DNA of 43,245 nt, from positions 1 to 43,245 of the forward strand of contig JADNRV010000376.1 of NCBI GenBank assembly GCA_015499995.1. The letters run 5' to 3'. The notes beneath the pieces were generated by a model. It searched no databases and had not been told where the DNA came from. It worked only from the letters and a program-made list of their open reading frames with translations. The translations under genes were made by a program, and so were the position numbers. Shown here piece by piece: positions 1 through 9,720 of the stretch; the stretch's first letter is position 1, and each line of letters opens with the position of its first letter. Origin of the DNA: Flammula alnicola. Its lineage: Eukaryota; Basidiomycota; Agaricomycetes; Agaricales; Strophariaceae.

Positions 1-2069
1 TAGGCTTCTGCATGGGCTTGACAGCACCCAATCCTAAGCAGTGCGACATTTTTCGATGGAGAAGAATTGGGAGCGGAAGGTCTACTCGGACAGGGCTAGA
101 CCCAATCCACACAGCTCAACATTTTCCGACAGGAGAGGGGTTTCTCAACGCTGATAGGATGCAATGAATGCTGGGAGTTTGAAGGATGCAGGTAAGAACT
201 ATTTTCATTTTCGGCAATATTCACGCTCTGCAAAGCTCTGCGAGTTCTCACCTTCTCGTCACATCAAATGGCATATACCTCTATGTAGGCTTCTACTTAG
301 AACATGAAGCTTCATTGTGATACGATGGAGGGCTATCGTGGTTCTATGATATGAGCTAGGCGGTGACCTTACCCTTCGCACGAGCCCAACGCAGAATGCA
401 CTTATGACGAGTGCGCAGTCATCGTGGTGAGTATTTTTATGACTTGGAAGCTATTTTCATTGACCACTCATATTGTACGCTTGTGGAAGAAGCAATAGGC
501 TGAGCATAATGTGGGGTTCGCCACGCCCCCACCTGCAGACCGTTGCAAGCAAATACTCTTACAAATTGAGTACTAGAAGCATTTTCGTGAGCTGCAGTGC
601 TATCTTCTCGCTCATTTTGAGATGATGCACATACCCACAGTGCACGTCCAACCTACGGGGTTCGAACTTCGAATGCAATGCTTATGCCAGATGCGACTGT
701 AAACATGGCGAGTATCAGGAAATCAAAGTCTCTTGTAGCCCTCGTGAGGTGACGCTTGTGAAGGACTCGATGCTTAGGCATTCGAGTTGTGAGGTTTGCC
801 ATGCCCCTTACGCCTTGTGATTGCACGGAGAATGAATCCACGGTGACAGTCTCCTTGCAAAACAAGGAACAAATAGAGTTTGTGGGTGTTGTTGCATGCA
901 TGCCATCTCTTCAGTTACTCAAAGATGATGCGCACAGGTTCACGGTAATCCTCTTTGTCCCATAAGCGCCCAGTACTTTCAAGTTTCCACCTGCCTCGCA
1001 TCCTAGGCGGCAAGATTCTCGTATTCCGACTAAAACCACTCCTTGCAATTCTCTTACGGCTAGGCGCCCAAGATCACTTCTTTACGGGCGCTGGAGACGG
1101 ACGTCTGTGATCTCGTAACCGATATTCAGTATTCTTCGATGAGCGGCTGTGTGATCGGTCCCCCCCAACTATCCCTTAAATAAATCCACGTCCTCAAGAC
1201 ACGTTATTGGCTCGATATCCCATCTCAATGGACAAAGCTACGATCCATCAATCTAGTCTTGCTGCCGTCCTGTTAAAAGATATTTTTGAGAATGATACTA
1301 CTTAGGTGCCTTCTTCACTTCGTAACCGATTCTCATCTAGTTGTACGTAGTTCCAACACATTCACAAATTTCAGACTTCCTTCAAAATTCATGAAACATT
1401 TGTGTGTGTTCACAGGTTGGTCGATGTCCCTTCTTCAATCTTACCATCTCTTCTTCGAACAAAGGCTGCCCACTGCCAGGTTTCCAGGGCGTATATTGCT
1501 GTTTTCGTTGTAGTCTATCTGATCACTTCTCTCTTCAAGCACGTTTCGACTCAGATGGCAATTGCTCCCCATGTCATGCCGGCCGACTTGCCGTACCCAG
1601 AAGATATACGCCATTTCTGCACAACTTCAAGGCGGTGACTTCGCTGAACTTTTCAGTGCTTTGGAACGTATTCCTGCCTTCTCGGAGGCAAATACACCCC
1701 CCTATAAGGCAAAAGAGAAGTTCTTTCCACAGATCTAGAAAACCCAAGCACAGCCTTAGGCATATTGACGAGCGTGATTGTGTAATATCTATATTCTTCC
1801 GTCCCACAGCAGTGTCCGCCCTTATTCCCAACCATGCCTTAGGTTTCCTCGTAAAACTGCCTGGAGTCTCGCAAGCTGGAACTCGTCCAGCCTCAAGAAG
1901 TTGAAGACTGGGCGCCAAATGTTTCGCTAACATTGCCAAACACAGAAAGTTCTGTTGCCCTTGTGCCAACTTGGTTTTGAACGACCCGTCTCTTTCTGCT
2001 CTCCTGGACGTAACATAAAGTCAAGCTTTCTCAACAACGCCCACGTCGCGTACTGTACATCGATACAAG
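1..2069. other. No supported gene; upstream region of calcineurin A
   Basis: I see no convincing coding signal here. The open frames (the longest, on both strands between about 1400 and 1970, overlap one another) have no recognisable domain, no family-like motif and no consistent splice structure. The final few hundred bases before 2070 presumably hold the promoter and 5' UTR of the calcineurin A gene. Confidence 0.5.
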
Positions 2070-4534
2070 ATGTCAACAAACCACAGGCGCAATCAGTCCG
2101 GGTCCGTCTCTCACACACAGACAGGCCAGAACATCTATCAAAACCCGACGCACAATCCAGCCCAGCAACCCCCACGAAGTCCCCATGCGGATCTTGACTT
2201 GCGAGCACGACCGGTTCCCCAGGTATGTTTGCTTGACCGATATATGTCTCATACCATGCTGATCGATTGCGCGGTGCATCTAGGTTCCACCACCTGCTTC
2301 ACACAGACCCAGCGATGAAGACTTCTACATGATGGACGGACATGAGCGGAAAGTCAACCATGAATACCTGAAAACACATTTCATACGCGAAGGACGGCTG
2401 AAGGAGTCACAAGCCCTGTATATCCTCGAGCAGGCCACCAACATCTTTTCAAGAGAACCCAACATGGTTCCTCTAAGGAGTCCTGTAACCAGTCTGTCGC
2501 TCTCTCTTTCATTCCTTGCCTGACCCAATGACGACGTCCGCTCAGTTTGTGGGGATATTCATGGGCAATATGTGCGATCTCTGTTCAACCTCGTCTTATA
2601 GCCTATGACTAATCGTGACAATTCGCAGTACGACCTGATGAAGATGTTCGAAGTGGGCGGTTCTTTGCAAGATAGCTTGTATCTCTTCCTGGGAGACTAT
2701 GTGGATCGAGGGGATTTTGGAATCGAGGTACGTCGACCGTTTTGCTCGTACACTTCTACCTTACTCAATCCGCCGCCAGTGTCTGCTATATCTATACGCT
2801 CTCAAAATCCAGAGCCCCGGTCGGATAGTTCTCTTACGAGGCAACCATGAATGCCGACATCTGACGGAATACTTCACGTTCAAACGCGAATGTTAGTATC
2901 CACGTTCCTCTCCTTCAATGTCGTCATACTTAACTCCACTTCTCCTTCAACTCTCCTCATGTCCATAATACTGCAACTTTTCTTTTTTCTAGGTTTACAC
3001 AAATATTCAGAAAAGGTCTATGAAGCTTGCCTCCGTTCGTTCTGTGCCCTCCCAATCGCGGCATTGGTAGATGGCAAGTTCTTCTGCGTGCACGGGGGAA
3101 TTTCGCCGCAGTTGATCACTCTCAATGATTTGGCTTCTGTGCGTCTATTCTGCTCCTTCCCGTTTCTCCATAATCTGATGCCTGGTGCAGATTAACAGGT
3201 TTCAAGAACCTGGCTCGCATGGCATGCTATGCGATCTCCTTTGGTCCGATCCAATCTCAAATTTTGGGCACGAGAGCGAGCCAAGCGCCACTGGACCGGC
3301 GCTGGATCGTGGAACGACATTCACGCATAACGGAACGCGTGGATGCTCGTTTTTCTACACGTAAGACATTTTCTAGGCTGCTTGGCAAAGAAATTAATTC
3401 TTCGTCTGCTTAGATATGATGCTGTATGTCAGTTCCTCGATAGGAATGGGCTGCTTACCCTTATTCGCGGACATGAAGCACAAGACGCTGGGTCCGTCGT
3501 TCCTTATGTTAGTATGCAGAGACTAATGCCTTGCATCCGTTTAGATATACCATGTACCGCAAGACCCCCAAACGCAACTTCCCGTCAGTCATCACCATTT
3601 TCTCCGCTCCGAACTATCTCGACGTGTACCACAACCGCGGTGCCATCCTCAAATACGCGAACAAGAACATCACGATCCGGCAGTACAATTCGACGTCCCA
3701 CCCGTACTGGCTACCCAACTTCATGGACGCCTTCACGTGGAGTTTGCCGTTCGTAGGGCAGAAAAGTAAGTTTTAGGTATTGTGATAGGGTTTATACTAT
3801 GAATATATCCACTGATGCGCTATCGGAAGTCACGGAGATGCTTCTCGCCATTTTGAGTATATGCAGCCAAGAAGAGCTCGTCGAGTCGGAGTCAGAAGGC
3901 GAGGGAGAGACAGAAGTAGCTGCAGCCGATCTGGCGGCGAGGAGGCAGCTCATCAAGAAGAAGATCATGGCTGTCGGCAGGATGCAGAGGGTGTTCCAGT
4001 TGCTCCGGTTCGTTTCATCCTTGAATAGTGTTTGGTGGATGCTGATCTGATACGCCTATTCTGGGAATAACAGAGAAGAGTCGGAGAATGTCACTGAGCT
4101 GGACAGTGGTGCTGGCTCATCGACCGCGGTCAGTCGTCCTGGTGCGGACGCCCTCACTGTGCAAGGAACCAGGCTCAACAAGACCATCCGCACCTTTGCT
4201 GATGCGTACGTCTCCTTTCTTCCTTTTTCATCTTTCCATTGCTCAACTTCCTCTCTCGCCTCGTCTCTGAACTTGCGCATACAGCCGCCGGTCTGATATC
4301 GCCAACGAACGTCTGCCTGAGTTTGATACCCACCAACAACAGCCGCCGATATTCCCCGTCCCTAGCATGCGGCATCACCGCTTGTCGGAGGGCATGGACA
4401 TGGAAGGCCTGATCAAGCAAGCCTTGAAGGAGGACGAACAAGGCGGGGTCGTTGAGCAGCTGGCAGACAAGATCGCAAGGAGCCGGAACATGGCTACGCG
4501 CCCTGGTGCGTTGAAACGACATGGGACGGCCTGA
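2070..4534 (+). CDS. CNA1: Calcineurin A catalytic subunit (PP2B Ser/Thr phosphatase)
   Basis: Ca2+/calmodulin-dependent Ser/Thr phosphatase that acts with calcineurin B; in fungi it controls stress survival, cation homeostasis and Crz1-type signalling. Proposed exons: 2070-2222, 2284-2491, 2546-2571, 2629-2727, 2780-2891, 2993-3138, 3191-3360, 3414-3491, 3545-3765, 3830-4007, 4074-4205, 4285-4534. They join in frame to 590 residues, a normal fungal length. Metallophosphatase motifs are intact: GDIHG (about residue 123), GDYVDRG (about 151) and GNHE (about 183). The calcineurin B-binding helix follows [19 protein letters not shown] basic calmodulin-binding segment ([19 protein letters not shown]) begins near residue 440, and an autoinhibitory-like [13 protein letters not shown] lies near 509. 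The start is the ATG opening a 51-residue polar N-terminus whose last codon CAG abuts a GTATGT donor. Identity is clear; only minor splice positions are uncertain. Confidence 0.96.
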
Positions 4535-5060
4535 GCACTCATGTGAGACGATGCCACTTAGATTGAGCTACTCCAAGGCCATATACCACAAAGATGGCGA
4601 TGGCTGGGAAGAATCTATGAGTCGACAGAAGTGGAGTGTTGTGATGTTTTGCTTGATGGGTTTTGGTTGCTGTTTACGATTTTCTGTTGTCTGTGCTTTT
4701 TACGATACCCGCTACTTACATACACAGTCTAGTTAGTACATGGATTCACTCTCTTTTCCTCTATTTGCCTATTTTCCGTGATGGTGATATGTTTCCAATG
4801 TGAGACGTACCTATTGTTGTAGTGTATCACCTCAATAAATATACCTTGTCTCCTACGAACTTGGCGTGTGCCAGTGCATTATGCCTCTTCATGTTTCGGT
4901 ACTTTTCCTTAAGCCACGATCAATCAGATAAGCAATGTCAACAAGAGGCATCCGCGCGCCTTCAATAGCAGCGTGCTTCGAGGGCCTCGTCGAAATTGCT
5001 TTGAGGATTTCATATATTTTACATCCCAGATTTACACTGCAAAGGGGAATAGGTCAAAAT
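4535..5060. other. Convergent intergenic region between calcineurin A and Elongin C
   Basis: This stretch should contain the 3' UTRs of the two convergent genes. It includes an AATAAATA-like poly(A) signal on the plus strand near 4834 (downstream of calcineurin). I see no further gene. Confidence 0.5.
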
Positions 5061-5603
5061 TCAAACGGGTAGAAGAGAACGACACGACGAACTTTCTTGA
5101 TAATCTGCCGCCAGAAGCCTAAAGACAGAGTACTTGTAAGCTACAACAGAGATCGAAGATGGAATAAACTCACAGTTCTAAAACTATCTCCGGTGGTATG
5201 CGTTCCATGAATTCCTTGACGGGAACTTCTTCCTTTGTCCCGACAGATTCATAATGTGTCTTGAAACTCATGTACTCCACCAGTTTCTCAACAATGATTC
5301 CTCTAAGACGACAATGCAGTAAACCACCGATAAGGACCCAAGAAAACGCGTACCTCTCTCTGATCTCACATACGCGACTTATAGCTTCGGCGTACCCACC
5401 TGTCACGAACCAAGATCACCAGGTCGGCATGAGCACCAAGAAGGCAATAAGAAATACAGACCTTCAGAATCCAGCATGTTACGTATCGTGCCACTCGCCT
5501 CGGCCACCTTTCGTTTCACCAGATAAGAAAACCCATCTGTACTCCGGAGCCGCACCCACTCGGATTCCTTGGATCCAGTTTGTGAATCGTTGTTCCTTTT
5601 CAA
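5061..5603 (-). CDS. ELC1: Elongin C (SKP1/BTB-fold adaptor)
   Basis: Elongin C is a small SKP1/BTB-fold protein that bridges cullin-type ubiquitin ligases and Elongin A or BC-box partners in the nucleus. Exons on the minus strand: 5603-5462, 5399-5354, 5302-5174, 5118-5061, about 124 residues in frame. Family landmarks run in order: WVRLRSTDGFSYLVKRK, ASGTIRNML, GYAEAISRVCEIRER, EKLVEYMSFKTHY, FMERIPPEIVLELLLAADY. The conserved ending LLAADY is reached only after the last intron; a short non-conserved tail then runs to a TGA at 5061. The start is unresolved: the frame at 5603 opens with TTG and has an in-frame TGA just upstream. An ATG at 5611-5609 would come into frame if the T5 run (plus-strand A5 at 5602-5606) had one more base; a short upstream exon is the alternative. 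Confidence 0.92.
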
Positions 5604-5823
5604 AAATTCATATCATTCAAAAGAAGAGCAATCTTTTCAAGAAAGGCGCGCCTACATGGATAAGAAGTTGGCGTCCCAGCTGGTCGAGGTCCGAGGAGAG
5701 GAAATTCAAATTGGGCGCGTTCCAACATAATTAAGAGTCACGTGACTCGACGAACAGAGAATCCAGCTCGTTGAAGCATTGGCCGCGAGGTCGACCTGTC
5801 GACGAAAGTATACCCCTTAAGCC
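5604..5823. promoter_or_regulatory. Compact divergent promoter region (Elongin C / F-box-like gene)
   Basis: Only about 220 bp separate the divergent Elongin C gene (minus) and the F-box/LRR-like gene (plus), so this interval probably carries both promoters. It includes the palindrome GTCACGTGAC at about 5737-5746, which contains an E-box-type CACGTG core. That the core is functional is inference. Confidence 0.4.
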
Positions 5824-7771
5824 ATGGCGCGTTTGAATCTTGACATCCTCTACGGAATCACCAACGAGGTTGCAACATTCGAAAGCAAGGAGCGTCAAGC
5901 CACCCTGAGCAACCTTGCCCTCGTCTGTCACGCTGCAAATGAATCGATACGGCCCATGCTTTTTGCACAAGTGAAATGGCCACATCCAGACAAGCACGAC
6001 CAGGAATCAGGTCTGCATTTCTTTCCGGAGGGGTTGTGGCTCTACTTTAGGCGAGTTCATAAACATTTTGTCCCTTGTCCCACCTCTGAAAGAAAACCAC
6101 AGGAGTTTCCATCTAGATTGGCCAGACCACTGGCCAGATGTCCATCCCCCACTTTGGGGAATCAAGTCACCCGGAAGAGGTGTATATCAACCAAAACACT
6201 TGATTAAGCTCCAAGCAGCTCTTCCCAAAATGTTCAACATCTACACCTTCGAGATGACATGCCCTTTCGATCCTCCTAGCTCGCTCATTAGCAGCCTCGT
6301 CGTATGTTCTAATATCAAAGATCTCCGAATTACCGACACCCCTTTATACTCTGCTGTTCTCCCTTCTCTGCCACCACATTTTATCCTCGAAAAGATGACT
6401 CTCATGCCTGTGGCGGAAGTAGCACACGTAGGTGATGGTCCTTATGACAGACGGTACCATAACCCCACCTATTTCGCACGTGGGTACAGGCAAATGCGCT
6501 TTAACGACAGCGGCGACTTGCATTTTGCATCACAGAGGTACCTCTTTGACCTTTGCAGGCTAGACTGCCTGCAGTACCTACAAATTTCGGGGAATTATTG
6601 CGCGTTTTGGAATTTGGTGTACTATTTTTGGCCATCTCTCCAGACACTGATTCTGACGGGCCCGCCATGTTTCAATTCCGCCGACAGCGAGTTTTCATAT
6701 TCTCTGGCTGATGTCGTCGGGCGTATGCCCAAACTCAGGGACCTTCGAGTTCTACACTGCAGAGTCATCGGTTCTGGGATTGGCCATCACGATCAGCCCC
6801 AGGTTTCTATGATTCGGGAGCCAGGACATGGGATCTGGGAATGCACAACGCCCCCCTCCATCTATTCGCAGATAAGTTCGCTCGCCCTGTCGAATGTTTG
6901 TAATATCAAGAAGGTTTTAAGGTATACGACGGTGTTGGAGCGCCTCAATATCAACGCGATTATCAACTATCCTACGACGCCAATTGCATTGAGCAGACAG
7001 GAAATAGGAGGGTTGTTCGCTGACCTTGAGGCTGGCGGAGGAAACGAGCATCTCAAATTCGTCAGAATCATGTCTGAGGACAGGTTGGATTCTGAGTTGT
7101 TCGATGATCTTGGAAGGGTGTGTCCTCGGCTGGAAATCCTGGAGGTCGAGCAATGTGGGTATCGAAACGGCGACGCATCTGACGAATGGGTGAGTTGAAC
7201 ACAAGTGGGTGAATTGAACACAAGCTCTTATTCACGTTCATTCTTCGATTCGACTGACTTAAAACAACAGGCCGACTATGGAGATACCTTTTTTACATAC
7301 AAGTGTCTAAAAGAACTTCGCATCGGCATCCCGTTCCCAGGGTGCGATAATCGCGGACACGAGTTGGAGGAAGACAGCTGCCCCACTTGTGTTCTGGCCA
7401 ACCGCAAGCCTTGTGCAACCTACATCGCGTCTCGCGTGCCCACACTCCCTGCATTGGATTCGAGTACCGCGCGCCTACGGGAAGCCTTCAATGGCCTGAG
7501 GATCGTTGGATGGATTTTGATATCGTTCGACTATGTGAAGGTAGTATCAAGCTCGCCCGGCAGAGACCGACCTGATATCCGTTTCCTGAGGTTTGGGAGC
7601 GGGTTATTCTGGAGAAATAGTTTGTATGAACTTGGTGGGTGTATTATAAAACCGCGTGAAAAAAGCACTTTTGATCGCTTCAATATAGTGTTTGCAGATG
7701 CTGTTCTAGACCTCGCTCTTTTCGTGAGGATTATCTCGCAAAGCTTTCGTACCATGTTGGTGAGCGGTTGA
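5824..7771 (+). CDS. F-box/LRR-like protein, lineage-specific
   Basis: Exons 5824-6010, 6051-7189 and 7271-7771 join in frame to 608 residues. The N-terminus (MARLNLDILYGITNEV, then NLALVCHAANESIRPMLF) has the hydrophobic spacing of degenerate agaricomycete F-boxes. The body has irregular leucine-rich segments such as LQYLQISGNYCAFWNLVYYF and MPKLRDLRVLHCRV, and a CPRLEILEVEQCG motif that fits a leucine-rich repeat. Such proteins usually act as SCF substrate receptors; that role is inferred. The first intron is unusually short (40 nt, 6011-6050) but restores a perfect frame. No transmembrane segment or signal peptide is evident. Only the family assignment is tentative; the gene model is well supported. 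Confidence 0.8.
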
Positions 7772-8188
7772 CCGGTGCGCCTCAGAGTCACGTTCGTAGA
7801 CACCTTAGACAATAGCTTATTATTTGGATTATCTGGTGCCTGTCGAGTTCGGGGAGAGAACAAAAGGCCGGCGCGTCGTAATTGTCCGTTCACTAGATTT
7901 CGAGTCTTTACGCATTTTTCTTGAATGTTAAGCGTTATAGGCTTGCCCTTAGGCCCAATACACACAGGCACATACGTTTTATTGTTTCGAAACATCGAAG
8001 TTCTTCGAGGACAATTACATTACTGTCTAACATTATTGTCGCGTCAAATGTATTAGACCCTGCGCACAGCATTCAATCCTCTCCTCCTGGACATATCGAT
8101 CTGGCTCTCGCGCTGTTGGTCTATAAAAAGCAGACGTGGAACAGACCAAATTTCCCCAGTCGCACTCGCAACTTCAACAACAGCACAA
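7772..8188 (+). promoter_or_regulatory. Pheromone gene promoter with TATA box
   Basis: A clear TATA box (TATAAAA, 8122-8128) lies about 60 bp upstream of the pheromone ATG at 8189, followed by an A/C-rich leader (CAACTTCAACAACAGCACAA). The rest of the interval, downstream of the F-box-like gene, shows no gene. Confidence 0.6.
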
Positions 8189-8353
8189 ATGGATTCCTTC
8201 TTCGCCACCTCCATCATCGTCGACACCCCCACCAACGAGGAGACTGGCGGAAGCGGTGGAAACTCCTACTGTGTCGTTTCTCGCACCGAGCCCATCCCCG
8301 CCAACGAGGAGAACGGTGGCAGCGGCGGAAACTCCTACTGCGTCGTCGCTTGA
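8189..8353 (+). CDS. Mating-type lipopeptide pheromone precursor with CaaX end (CVVA)
   Basis: A 54-residue protein with no intron in the coding sequence. It begins MDSFFATSIIVDTP and ends NSYCVVA-stop. A C-terminal Cys-aliphatic-aliphatic-Ala box is the farnesylation and carboxyl-methylation signal of basidiomycete pheromones, which are released by internal cleavage and sensed by STE3-type receptors. The precursor holds two near-identical 17-residue modules, residues 15-31 (TNEET..NSYCVVS) and 38-54 (ANEEN..NSYCVVA), matching at 14 positions. The first copy is internal and followed by Arg-Thr, so its Cys cannot be a normal CaaX box unless the chain is cut there. Asn-Glu-Glu before each module is a plausible processing site. 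No STE3 receptor gene is visible in the window, so it could be a mating-locus or a satellite pheromone gene. Small size, end motif, TATA box and codon-level repeat make the call strong. Confidence 0.9.
   Translation: MDSFFATSIIVDTPTNEETGGSGGNSYCVVSRTEPIPANEENGGSGGNSYCVVA
8231..8350 (+). repeat. Tandem pheromone modules inside the precursor
   Basis: Module 1 is 8231-8281 and module 2 is 8300-8350, 51 bp each, separated by 18 bp encoding RTEPIP. The differences at nucleotide level are mostly at third positions (for example TGTGTCGTT versus TGCGTCGTC). That suggests a duplication kept under protein-level selection and not a very recent copy. Confidence 0.85.
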
Positions 8354-8397
8354 GTTTAGCTCGCGCTTCGCACCATACACACCAACTGGTCATCACC

Positions 8398-8461
8398 GTG
8401 AGTTTCTTCCTCTTTTCACTCATTACAGCGTACTAATCTTGCCCTTTCCCGATGTATATAG
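8398..8461 (+). other. Probable 3' UTR intron of the pheromone gene
   Basis: A GTGAGT donor 44 bp after the stop codon, an internal TACTAAT-type branch site (GTACTAATC) and a TATATAG acceptor define a 64-nt intron wholly in the 3' UTR. The donor, branch site and spacing match the coding introns elsewhere in the window. Confidence 0.6.
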
Positions 8462-8489
8462 GATATTGTCACCATCGCATCGTTGAAGC

Positions 8490-9720
8490 ACTAGCGAGGA
8501 GGGATGAATTGCCTTTCATCATCCTTATAATTTATTATTATACCATTCGACTTTCTGGGAGGAGGGAACGCCATCTATATTACTCTATTCGACCTTCTTA
8601 TGTGGTGCTTCTTATTTTATAAATCGAGAAAATACTTAACATCGTGAGGACGCAAGTAGACCGCGACTTGAGCGTCAAAATCTGTCAAAATGCATAAAGG
8701 TCTCCCTGTTCAGCTCTTCAGATACAACCTCCGGCGGAGATTGTTCTGTAATATATTCATGCCTGCACTGATTGTGTAATCGACAAAAATACGCCGTGAA
8801 AACCGATGACCATGGCGAGGCCGTACCGTAAATCGGCAACAAGTTCAGTTTAGTGGCACCACCTATCCATCTTGGACGTTGATGGACAGTATTCAGAGCA
8901 CAGATATCATGTTGACGGCGTAGAGGTAAGGACGGATATTGCAGCCTGAGATGATGCAAGGGTTCGGATGGCTCCAAGTATTTGGTTTCCTAGCTGATGA
9001 TGATCTGATCGGGATTCGGTAAGGTGTGGCGCAGAGGCCCCGATCTCATACATACCGCCGGTCATGAAAACGTGGTAAAAGGATAATTAGGAACCAGAAC
9101 GAAAGCTCAGTTGTTTGTGAGGCAAACGACTGAGGGGAGTCGACGAATACAAGCAGTATTTATGCTATTCCACAGAGTGCCAAACCCTTGAATATCTATC
9201 TACAATGAGAGCTGGGGAGAGAACAATAAGTCGGAGCTTGCTGCTCTATGCAGAAAAATTGGCGTGAAAAGAAATGAGCATTCGACGTATGTGAGATGAT
9301 TGATCTAGGAGTTTCACTCTTCTTCGTGTACATATCTAATTGATTCTGGTTTCTCCTGTATCTTTTGAATTGGCTTGAGTGATGTATTTCTAGGTCACGA
9401 ACAAATTTCGGTTCATGAAAGGGCAAACGTTGGAAGGACCTCATACTTGGCACGATTGTTCCTGTTACCAGTTGTTACCCACCCCAATCTCCCACTTGAC
9501 AGCTCACCAGTGACCGAAATGCGGTGACATATGGATACCCAAATGTGAGGCCCACTGGCGGCGATGCACATGCGACTTCGAAGTTTAAAGGTTCCGTACT
9601 AATAACGCACCAGGAGTCTAAAATAGGGAAATGAAATAATACAGTAGCTCACTCACCTTTAGATGGGGAAACCGATTATGTACGTGTTTTTTTTTGGGTA
9701 TCCTTTGTATTTCAAGGACA
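8490..9720. other. No supported gene downstream of the pheromone gene
   Basis: I looked specifically for further CaaX-ending small ORFs and for seven-helix STE3 segments on both strands and found neither. Open frames here (for example 8675-8977 and 9196-9453, minus strand) show no recognisable motif. Confidence 0.4.

Noticed and set aside
1404..1969. Overlapping ORFs of 131-166 codons on both strands
   Set aside because: No start context, domain or splice logic; composition looks random and the frames overlap each other.
8136..8486. Other open frames over the pheromone gene on both strands
   Set aside because: They are shadows created by the GC-rich repeated modules; only the 8189 frame has a CaaX end and matching TATA and start positions.
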